The translations under genes and the position numbers were made by a program. A stretch of DNA of 6,301 nt from an uncultured Ruminococcus sp. Lineage in GTDB: Bacteria; Bacillota; Clostridia; Oscillospirales; Ruminococcaceae. The notes under the pieces are model-generated. The model had not been told where the DNA came from, did no database searches, and worked only from the letters and a program-made list of their open reading frames with translations. Below are positions 1 to 5,636 of the stretch, in pieces. Where the stretch lies: positions 1-6,301 of the forward strand of contig CAMWKY010000132.1 of assembly GCA_947174965.1 (NCBI GenBank), in the 5' to 3' direction. Position 1 is the stretch's first letter. Each line of letters begins with the position of its first letter.

Positions 1-35
1 TCATAAAAACTTACTTGTGTCAATGCCTTTTTTCA

Positions 36-58
36 GGCAGATTTGTAATCTGTTTTTT
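36..58 (+). terminator. Rho-independent terminator of an upstream gene
   Basis: A perfect 6-bp inverted repeat, CAGATT (38-43) and AATCTG (47-52), with a 3-base TGT loop is followed directly by six T residues (53-58). Two G:U pairs (G36, G37 with T53, T54) could extend it. This is the layout of an intrinsic terminator reading rightward, so a plus-strand gene probably ends just left of the window. The stem is short and AT-rich, so efficiency may be modest. Confidence 0.6.
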
Positions 59-144
59 GCCGTGCTTTTTTCTCTAACTTATGTCTTACCTTATCTTATT
101 CTTTTCCCTGCTATTTACTCCTATTCTTAGCCTAATGACATTAC

Positions 145-160
145 TCTTTATACATAAAGA
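145..160. promoter_or_regulatory. 16-bp palindrome, possible operator
   Basis: TCTTTAT (145-151) and ATAAAGA (154-160) form a perfect 7-bp inverted repeat around a 2-base AC spacer. Its centre lies about 60 bases upstream of the predicted transcription start of the transporter genes. It has no T-tract after it, so it is not a terminator. The symmetry and position fit a binding site for a dimeric regulator, but AT-rich DNA produces such palindromes by chance, so the call is tentative. Confidence 0.3.
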
Positions 161-169
161 TTTTAGAAA

Positions 170-191
170 AAATGTAATCAAATTGTAAGAA
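170..191 (+). promoter_or_regulatory. Tandem TGTAA repeat, likely response-regulator box
   Basis: Two TGTAA motifs (173-177 and 184-188) start exactly 11 bases apart, inside two similar 11-mers (170-180 and 181-191). On the other strand they read TTACA-N6-TTACA. OmpR/PhoB-family regulators typically bind head-to-tail repeats with about one helical turn of spacing, often replacing the -35 element of an activated promoter. Here the repeat occupies the -35 region of the TATAAT box at 200-205, where no good -35 hexamer exists. I infer that the response regulator encoded at 3483-4160 binds here. A weaker third copy may lie near 161-168. Confidence 0.5.
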
Positions 192-199
192 GTGCGTAG

Positions 200-205
200 T
201 ATAAT
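200..205 (+). promoter_or_regulatory. -10 element of the transporter promoter
   Basis: A consensus TATAAT lies 28 bases before the ATG at 234, which would place transcription start near 212 and give a leader of about 22 bases. At 16-18 bases spacing upstream there is no recognisable TTGACA-like hexamer, and there is no TG extension before the box. TTGTAA at 183-188 is only 11 bases away, too close for a normal -35. This fits an activator-dependent promoter. Confidence 0.6.
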
Positions 206-220
206 AAAATCATCAAAGAA

Positions 221-225
221 AGGAG
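221..225 (+). promoter_or_regulatory. Ribosome binding site deciding the ATPase start
   Basis: AGGAG sits 8 bases before ATG 234. It supports that start over an in-frame GTG at 192, which lies upstream of the predicted transcription start and would put the -10 box inside the gene. Confidence 0.85.
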
Positions 226-233
226 AATCCAAA

Positions 234-908
234 ATGAGTATTCTGACATCAGTTAATTTATGCAAACGCTACAGCTCGGGTGAAAACGAGGTAAAAGCGC
301 TGGATAATGTTTCTATCAATATTGAAGACGGGGAATTTGTATCCATTATCGGTACATCGGGCAGCGGCAAATCGACTTTGCTTAATATGCTCGGAGGGCT
401 TGACAGACCAACTTCAGGCATTGTAACAGTATCAGGAAAGAAAGTTTTCGATATGAACGATGAGGAACTTACAATATTCCGCAGAAGAAACATAGGTTTC
501 GTATTCCAGAATTACAATCTTGTACCAGTACTTAACGTTTATGAAAATATAGTACTGCCAATTGAACTTGACGGCGCAGAAATTGACAGACAATATGTTG
601 ACACTATCATCAAAACTCTTGGATTAGAGAAAAAACTTTACTCCATGCCGAATCAGCTTTCAGGCGGACAGCAGCAAAGAGTTGCTATTGCAAGAGCTTT
701 ATCTTCAAAGCCTGCTATAATTCTTGCAGACGAGCCTACAGGAAATCTCGACAGCAAAACAGGTATGGACGTTATTTCATTGCTTAAAGTCACAAGCAGA
801 GAATTTGATCAGACAATTGTTATGATAACTCATAACGAGGAGATCGCTCTTATGGCAGACCGTATGATAAGAATTGAAGACGGCAGGGTGGTGTCAGGAA
901 ATGCTTAA
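234..908 (+). CDS. ABC transporter ATP-binding protein (MacB/LolD/BceA type)
   Basis: A 224-residue cytoplasmic ATPase that would power the FtsX-type permease encoded next to it. All ABC landmarks are visible: aromatic Tyr13 that stacks on ATP, Walker [10 protein letters not shown] at 40-48, Q-loop Gln92 in FQNYNL, signature LSGGQQQR at 142-149, Walker B IILADEP with Asp166 and Glu167, D-loop NLDS from 171, and switch His200. Length and the sequence around the Q-loop and signature match the MacB/LolD/BceA branch of type VII (mechanotransmitter) ABC systems, which in Firmicutes mostly serve antimicrobial peptide resistance. The start ATG follows AGGAG. The last 8 bases overlap the permease start (ATGCTTAA), indicating translational coupling. 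Expression is probably controlled by the TGTAA repeat upstream. No catalytic residue is missing. Substrate unknown. Confidence 0.95.
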   Translation: MSILTSVNLCKRYSSGENEVKALDNVSINIEDGEFVSIIGTSGSGKSTLLNMLGGLDRPTSGIVTVSGKKVFDMNDEELTIFRRRNIGFVFQNYNLVPVLNVYENIVLPIELDGAEIDRQYVDTIIKTLGLEKKLYSMPNQLSGGQQQRVAIARALSSKPAIILADEPTGNLDSKTGMDVISLLKVTSREFDQTIVMITHNEEIALMADRMIRIEDGRVVSGNA

Positions 909-3417
909 AAACAACAATCAGACGGCAGTAAAGCGTATAAGCGTACGTTCACTTAAACAGAACCGTATCCGTAATATGTTCGCTATACTTGCGATTATTC
1001 TTACAACTTTTATGTTTACTACGATATTCAGCATAGGTTTTTCTTTGGCGAAAAATATTAATACTATGATGCTCAGACAGCAGGGAACAAAATCTACTAT
1101 TTATCTTCCAAATCCAACTGATGAGCAAATTTTACAGGCTAAGAACTGCAAACATCTTAATGCCGCAGGAATTAAGATACACGCCGCTTCTGCACAAAGT
1201 CTGAAAAATTCCGAAACTGTTATTTCCCTTGATTATTATGACAAAACGGAATACGAGAAGAATTATCTTCCGGCTGTAAGCGATATAAAAGGTTCTTATC
1301 CGGAAGCAGAGAATGAAATTATGCTGTCGAAGGCTGCTCTTGACGCATTGAAGATAAAAACGCCTTCAAATAATATGGACATAACTTTAAAAATTGACGG
1401 CGCAGAAAAAGTCTTTAAGCTATCCGGCTGGTTTACTGATTACAGTTTTACCGCAGGAGGCTTTCAGGGTTTTGTATCAAAAAAATATTCCGATTCGCTT
1501 GGATTGACTGTTGAAAAGGACGGAATGCTTTCTCTTTCAGCAAAGTTATCTTCACAGGGAGAACTTCTGGCAGAACTGGAAGAAAATGTTTCTTTGAAAA
1601 ATGGACAGGAAATACAATCCGCATGGAATGTAGAAGACGAAAGCATTTTAAATGCTTTAGTTGTTGCAGTTGCGATAGGACTTATCGGTCTGATTATAGT
1701 ACTGAGCGGTTATCTGCTTATCTACAATGTAATGTATATTTCGGTTACAAAGGATATTCGCTTTTACGGAATGCTCAAAACTATAGGTACATCGCCTAAG
1801 CAGATAAGAAAAATCGTTAAAATGCAGGCATTCAGACTTTCAGTTATCGGTATTCCAGTTGGTATTCTGCTCGGCTCTGTTATTTCGTTTGCCGCAGTAC
1901 CTTATGCAATATCAATGTTTGGCGCAGGTCAGGACGGAGCAATGCCGACAGATTTAAGCTTTAATCCATTTATTTATGTCGGTACGATTTTATTTGGTAT
2001 TTTTACAGTTGCTGTAAGCTGCCGTAAGCCCTCTAAGCTGGCGGCTAAAGTATCGCCTGTTGAGGCTTTGAAATATAATGGACAAAATACAAATAAAATC
2101 AAGCCGCATAAATCCACAAGCGGAGGTAAGCTTTACAAAATGGCGTTCCGCAACGTATTCAGAGAAAAGAAAAGAGCTATACTTGTTTTCGCTTCGCTTT
2201 TTATGGGTACTATGGCATTCCTTACTACGAATGCTTTTATCGGCAGTATGAAACTTGACAATTATGTGAACGCTTATCTGCCGAACGATTACACTATCTA
2301 CACAAATTCTGGAAATGATGAAAATACTGAGGAAAACGAAAAGATATTTATAGAAGCCGGCAAAAAACTTGTTAAAGACATCGAAAAAATCGACGGTGTA
2401 ACAAATGTCAGTGTTAATCGTTCCATAGATGCAGACCTTACATTTGACGAGGAGGTTTTCAAACCATTTATTGAAAACGAAATGTCTGATGAAAGCGAAA
2501 TTCAGGATATGATAGATTTTTATAATGAACACGCTTATTCTTGTCCTGTTATCGGTGTAAGTTCTGATATGATGAAGATTTATAACAAAAAAGCACATCA
2601 GAAAATAGATATTGAGCGTTTTGAAAAAGGTGAAGTTTGCTTAATTGGATATGTTAGATCGCAGGAGCAGTCAGAACAAGTTAATGGAAAAATCATAACG
2701 CTTACCGATAATGATACAGGAAATGTGGTTTCACTTGAAGTTGGTTCATGCCCCACGAACGGTGACGATCATGGTCTCAATATCGGATATTACTGGCAAA
2801 TGGCAGGCGCTCCAAGCGGCATTTTGGTAAGCCAAAATGTAATTGACAAACTGAACAACAATCCGTCAATAGACAACATCATTGTAGACTGCGATCCGAA
2901 AGCAGAAAGTCAAATAACTCTCAAAATAAAGGAGCTTACAAAGACAAATCCTTCTGTACTGTATTTAGAAATAAAATCCGAACTCATTGAGGACTTCAAT
3001 TCTTCAATGATGGCTATGAATATTCTTACGGCAGGCATTTCTATTATACTTATTCTTATCGGAATTATAAACTTCATTAACGTTATGACAACAGGAGTAT
3101 TCACAAGAAGAAAAGAGTTTGCTGTAATGGAAAGCGTAGGAATGACAAAAAAGCAAGTAAGAAAAATGCTCATGTTTGAGGGCTTGTATTATGGCATAAT
3201 AACAATGATTCTTATTCTCACCGTAGGAAATAGTATAGTTTTTGCAGTTGCCAAGCTTGCAGAAATGACAGCAGATTATGCGGTATTTAATTATCCGTGG
3301 CAGTTAATGATTGCAATAACGGCTGTTATAATGATTATATGTATTACCATTCCTGCATTTGTATACAGAACTTTGTCAAAAGAAAGCGTTACAGAACGAC
3401 TTCATGACATAGATTAA
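901..3417 (+). CDS. FtsX-family ABC transporter permease with two FtsX halves
   Basis: An 838-residue membrane protein that pairs with the ATPase just upstream. Predicted helices from hydrophobicity: about 26-48, 250-280, 309-335, 353-373, 426-446, 703-729, 760-785 and 798-823. This gives a 4+4 plan with two large extracytoplasmic domains, about 50-249 and 447-702. The halves are related: a basic segment before the first helix (RSLKQNRIRN at 16-25, RNVFREKKRA at 417-426) and, after the second helix, the FtsX coupling-helix type segment (FYGMLKTIGTSPKQIRK at 288-304, EFAVMESVGMTKKQVRK at 739-755). This fits the duplicated-permease branch of type VII ABC systems, not the 10-helix BceB layout. 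The ATG at 901 is preferred over a TTG at 874, which would overlap the ATPase gene by 35 bases. Domain two has four cysteines (548, 580, 617, 664). Likely role is export, or release from the membrane, of peptides or lipids; the substrate is not deducible. Confidence 0.93.
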   Translation: MLKNNNQTAVKRISVRSLKQNRIRNMFAILAIILTTFMFTTIFSIGFSLAKNINTMMLRQQGTKSTIYLPNPTDEQILQAKNCKHLNAAGIKIHAASAQSLKNSETVISLDYYDKTEYEKNYLPAVSDIKGSYPEAENEIMLSKAALDALKIKTPSNNMDITLKIDGAEKVFKLSGWFTDYSFTAGGFQGFVSKKYSDSLGLTVEKDGMLSLSAKLSSQGELLAELEENVSLKNGQEIQSAWNVEDESILNALVVAVAIGLIGLIIVLSGYLLIYNVMYISVTKDIRFYGMLKTIGTSPKQIRKIVKMQAFRLSVIGIPVGILLGSVISFAAVPYAISMFGAGQDGAMPTDLSFNPFIYVGTILFGIFTVAVSCRKPSKLAAKVSPVEALKYNGQNTNKIKPHKSTSGGKLYKMAFRNVFREKKRAILVFASLFMGTMAFLTTNAFIGSMKLDNYVNAYLPNDYTIYTNSGNDENTEENEKIFIEAGKKLVKDIEKIDGVTNVSVNRSIDADLTFDEEVFKPFIENEMSDESEIQDMIDFYNEHAYSCPVIGVSSDMMKIYNKKAHQKIDIERFEKGEVCLIGYVRSQEQSEQVNGKIITLTDNDTGNVVSLEVGSCPTNGDDHGLNIGYYWQMAGAPSGILVSQNVIDKLNNNPSIDNIIVDCDPKAESQITLKIKELTKTNPSVLYLEIKSELIEDFNSSMMAMNILTAGISIILILIGIINFINVMTTGVFTRRKEFAVMESVGMTKKQVRKMLMFEGLYYGIITMILILTVGNSIVFAVAKLAEMTADYAVFNYPWQLMIAITAVIMIICITIPAFVYRTLSKESVTERLHDID

Positions 3418-3423
3418 TAATTT

Positions 3424-3457
3424 AAAGACTGTGCCTGTTTACAAGGTGCAGTCTTTT
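3424..3457 (+). terminator. Weak intrinsic terminator after the permease gene
   Basis: A 12-bp stem (3424-3435 with 3445-3456) encloses a 9-base loop. AAAGACTG pairs perfectly with CAGTCTTT, followed by two G:U pairs and two G:C pairs. The T-run is short (3454-3457) and partly inside the stem, then reads GTGG, so some read-through into the regulator gene is likely. The hairpin shares bases with the promoter of the next gene. Confidence 0.6.
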
Positions 3458-3467
3458 GTGGTATAAT
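3438..3467 (+). promoter_or_regulatory. Promoter of the regulator-kinase pair
   Basis: A TATAAT at 3462-3467 is preceded by TGG, giving an extended -10 (TGGTATAAT, 3459-3467). TTTACA at 3438-3443, in the loop of the preceding terminator, serves as -35 with an 18-base spacer (TTACAA at 17 bases is equivalent). Predicted start is near 3474, only about 9 bases before the ATG. There is no TGTAA-type repeat pair here, so this promoter looks constitutive. Confidence 0.6.
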
Positions 3468-3482
3468 TAAGTAGGTGATGTT

Positions 3483-4160
3483 ATGTATTCTATTTTAATT
3501 GTTGAGGACGATATTATTATCAACGGAGGAATAAAGGTTTATCTTGAAAAGCAGGGATATGAAACAGTTTCGGTCTATTCGCTGAACGAGGCGAGAGAAA
3601 AACTGAAAAAATCATTCAGTCTTGTTCTGCTTGACATAAATCTTCCTGACGGCAGTGGACTTGAACTATGCAGGGAAATCAGGCAGAGCAGTGAGCTTCC
3701 GGTTATTTTTCTCACCGCAAACGATACGGAGGAAAATATGATAGAAGGCTTTAAATACGGCTGTGACGACTATATTTCCAAGCCGTTTTCGGTAGGTGTT
3801 CTGGAGCAGCGCATAAAAGCCGTTCTGCGCCGCAGTACAGTACAAAGCGGTAATTCCGATATATTTTCTTATAAGGGTCTTACTGTGGATTTCAAGCGAA
3901 TGTCCGTAACCAATGAGGGGAAACCCGTAAAGCTATCCGCAACGGAATTTAAACTCCTGAAGCTGCTTATTAAAAACAAAGGACAGGTGCTTACCCGCAG
4001 CATTCTAATTGACAGGATATGGGACTGCGATGAGAACTATATTGACGAAAATACTCTGAATGTCCACATAAGACGACTTAGGCAAAAATTAGAGCCTGAT
4101 ACTAAAAATCCGCAATATATCGTAACTGTGTTTGGTATCGGCTATACATTCGGTGAATGA
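3483..4160 (+). CDS. OmpR/PhoB-family response regulator
   Basis: A 225-residue DNA-binding transcription factor, the partner of the kinase one base downstream. The receiver domain (about 2-115) has the acidic cluster Glu8-Asp9-Asp10, phosphoacceptor Asp51 in LLDINLPDGSG, switch Thr78 and Lys100 in SKPF. A winged-helix effector domain follows (about 127-223), with the recognition-helix region TLNVHIRRLRQKLE at 191-204 and the wing ending in FGIGYTFGE. All phosphorylation residues are present, so it should be a normal phospho-activated regulator. Start ATG is preceded by AGGTG at 3473-3477. It most resembles regulators of BceR/VanR-like systems; its likely target is the TGTAA repeat before the transporter genes, by inference. 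The gene has its own promoter. Confidence 0.95.
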   Translation: MYSILIVEDDIIINGGIKVYLEKQGYETVSVYSLNEAREKLKKSFSLVLLDINLPDGSGLELCREIRQSSELPVIFLTANDTEENMIEGFKYGCDDYISKPFSVGVLEQRIKAVLRRSTVQSGNSDIFSYKGLTVDFKRMSVTNEGKPVKLSATEFKLLKLLIKNKGQVLTRSILIDRIWDCDENYIDENTLNVHIRRLRQKLEPDTKNPQYIVTVFGIGYTFGE

Positions 4161-4161
4161 T

Positions 4162-5187
4162 ATGAAACTAAAAGATTATTTGAAAAAGCGAAATTTAATT
4201 TTTACGACGGAAATTATTCTGTCTGCAGCAGGTTCTATGATAGTGGGCATCGTTACTTCAAGCCTTGCAGTAGCGGTGATTTCAGCAGCTTTTATGCTTG
4301 GTGTGTGTATTTTTTCCTTTGTTAATTATAGACTTGAAGATATGTATATCAGCAGTGTTACAGACGATTTGTCAAAACTGTGTGACAATCTGATAACTCT
4401 TGAAGAAAAAACAATTTTTCCGGAAAATGAGGATACACTGCTTTCAAAGCTCCAAAACAAAATCCTCAAACTGGTCAGAATACTCAAAAAGAAAAACGAG
4501 GATTCAGAGAAGGAGCATGAAAATATAAAATCCCTTGTGTCAGATATTTCACATCAGCTTAAAACACCTATTGCAAATCTGAAAATGTATTCTGAGTTTT
4601 TAAATGATGACGGAATTACCGAAATTCAGCGGAAAGAATATATTTCTGTTATAAGTCTATCTGTCGCTCGTCTGAATTTTCTTTCTGAAAGTATGATAAA
4701 AATTTCTCGATTAGAAAGCGGAATTATACAGTTACAGCCTGAAATTCAGAATCTGAATGAAACAGTTATGATTGCCATAAAAGACATTTTCGCTAAGGCG
4801 AAAGCCAAAGGAATCCAAATTACTTATATGGGTGAAAATGTTGATGTTTTCCACGACAGACGCTGGACTTCTGAGGCTGTTTTTAATCTTCTGGACAATG
4901 CTGTAAAATATTCCTGTGAGGGTACTGAGATTTCAATTTCAATAAAGCAATTCGGTATGTTTGCATCAGTGGAAGTTGCAGATGAAAATGCTCCTATTCC
5001 AGAAGAAGAACGTAGCAAGATATTTTCAAGATTTTATCGTGGATCAAATAGTCGCAATACCGAGGGAATAGGTGTAGGATTATATCTTGTGAGAGAAATC
5101 ATAGTTAAGCAAGGCGGTTATATGAATCTCAAAACTTCTGCTAAAGGCAACGCATTTTCCATTGTGTTGGGTTGTGTTAATGCGTGA
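4162..5187 (+). CDS. Intramembrane-sensing type sensor histidine kinase
   Basis: A 341-residue membrane kinase that would phosphorylate the adjacent regulator. Two hydrophobic helices, about 12-31 and 35-54, are separated by only a few residues, so there is no real extracellular sensor domain, as in BceS-like kinases that respond to an ABC transporter. No HAMP domain is evident; a charged, probably coiled-coil segment (about 90-125) leads to the dimerisation domain with His131 in DISHQLKTP. The ATPase domain has the N-box (Asn242 to Asn246, NLLDN), an unusual G1 region (DENAPIP at 274-280, lacking the DxGxG glycines), the F-box-like IFSRFYRG at 287-294 and G2 box GIGVGL at 302-307. The ATG lies one base after the regulator stop, with GGTGA five bases upstream; an in-frame TTG at 4132 is less likely. 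Length is close to BceS-type kinases (about 330-350). Confidence 0.93.
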   Translation: MKLKDYLKKRNLIFTTEIILSAAGSMIVGIVTSSLAVAVISAAFMLGVCIFSFVNYRLEDMYISSVTDDLSKLCDNLITLEEKTIFPENEDTLLSKLQNKILKLVRILKKKNEDSEKEHENIKSLVSDISHQLKTPIANLKMYSEFLNDDGITEIQRKEYISVISLSVARLNFLSESMIKISRLESGIIQLQPEIQNLNETVMIAIKDIFAKAKAKGIQITYMGENVDVFHDRRWTSEAVFNLLDNAVKYSCEGTEISISIKQFGMFASVEVADENAPIPEEERSKIFSRFYRGSNSRNTEGIGVGLYLVREIIVKQGGYMNLKTSAKGNAFSIVLGCVNA

Positions 5188-5192
5188 AAATA

Positions 5193-5234
5193 TGTCTGCT
5201 GTACGACGGATTTTTTTCCATCGTACAGCAGACA
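5193..5234. terminator. Strong hairpin between convergent operons
   Basis: TGTCTGCTGTACGA (5193-5206) is repeated exactly inverted at 5221-5234, a 14-bp perfect stem. Inside, a C/A mismatch is followed by three more pairs (5208-5210 with 5217-5219) and a loop of six T. It starts five bases after the kinase stop and ends 16 bases before the stop of the minus-strand gene. Reading leftward it is followed at once by TATTTTC; reading rightward the TTTTT (5241-5245) comes six bases after the stem. It probably stops transcription from both sides, better for the leftward operon. Confidence 0.75.
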
Positions 5235-5250
5235 GGTTAGTTTTTAGGAA

Positions 5251-5625
5251 TTATGAATCTTTTTCAATTATCTTGACTTCATAAACAGTCGGATAGTAAA
5301 ATGGAGTTTCCTCTGTAAAAGCGTCTTTCAAAGTGACCTTGACCTTAATTTCTGGCTTCAAGCTCTCGACGGTGATTGTTTTACCGTCCGTGTCAAGCAA
5401 CTTTGTATCCTTCCCGATATGCAGGGAGTTCAAAGGAGCTCCGTAGATTTCTGTTGTTCGTTTCACAATCAGACGTATTTCTCCGTCCGGCATAGTGACA
5501 GTTTCCTGTACAATAGCTTCAAATCTCGTTTCAGACCATTTTGAATTACTTGCAAACAGGACAATAACGGCAATAACAACCAATAATATACCAATTCCTA
5601 TAATAACGATTTTTTTCTTCTTCAT
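5251..5625 (-). CDS. Small membrane-anchored extracytoplasmic protein, unknown function
   Basis: A 124-residue protein: a KKKK basic start (2-5), one hydrophobic segment at about 6-25 acting as signal anchor or uncleaved signal, then a roughly 98-residue domain outside the membrane. There is no lipobox cysteine; the protein has no cysteine at all. The outer part looks all-beta, with alternating hydrophobic strands (EIRLIVKRTTEIY, TKLLDTDGKTITVESL, EIKVKVTLKDAF) and an ending PTVYEVKIIEK. The layout recalls small OB-fold-like domains such as DUF3221 (YobA), but I cannot confirm homology. The start at 5625 is supported by GGAGGG five bases upstream; an in-frame ATG at 5676 would run 41 bases into the permease gene. 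It lies 10 bases after the ABC-2 permease gene, so it probably serves as an accessory of that transporter. Confidence 0.85.
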   Translation of the reverse strand: MKKKKIVIIGIGILLVVIAVIVLFASNSKWSETRFEAIVQETVTMPDGEIRLIVKRTTEIYGAPLNSLHIGKDTKLLDTDGKTITVESLKPEIKVKVTLKDAFTEETPFYYPTVYEVKIIEKDS

Positions 5626-5630
5626 ATTCG

Positions 5631-5636
5631 CCCTCC
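5631..5636 (-). promoter_or_regulatory. Ribosome binding site of the small anchored protein
   Basis: GGAGGG on the minus strand lies five bases before the ATG at 5625 and touches the TAG stop (5636-5638) of the permease gene. This points to translational coupling and fixes the start of the downstream gene. Confidence 0.85.

Noticed and set aside
42..50. TGTAATC in the first terminator loop, matching TGTAATC at 173-179
   Set aside because: It is a single copy within the hairpin at 38-52 and lacks the 11-base-spaced partner, so it is not counted as a regulator box.
2..130. Open frame with hydrophobic translation (ATG at 23, 35 residues)
   Set aside because: No Shine-Dalgarno before the ATG, the frame crosses the terminator hairpin and T-runs, and the hydrophobic character follows from the pyrimidine-rich DNA.
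192..233. Fourteen-residue N-terminal extension of the ATPase from a GTG at 192
   Set aside because: It would contain the TATAAT box and start upstream of the predicted transcription start; AGGAG precedes ATG 234, and ATPases of this family start close to this point.
1990..2598. 202-residue open frame on the minus strand inside the permease gene
   Set aside because: It lies entirely opposite a well-supported coding region, and its translation has no recognisable domain; it is a shadow of the AT-rich permease sequence.
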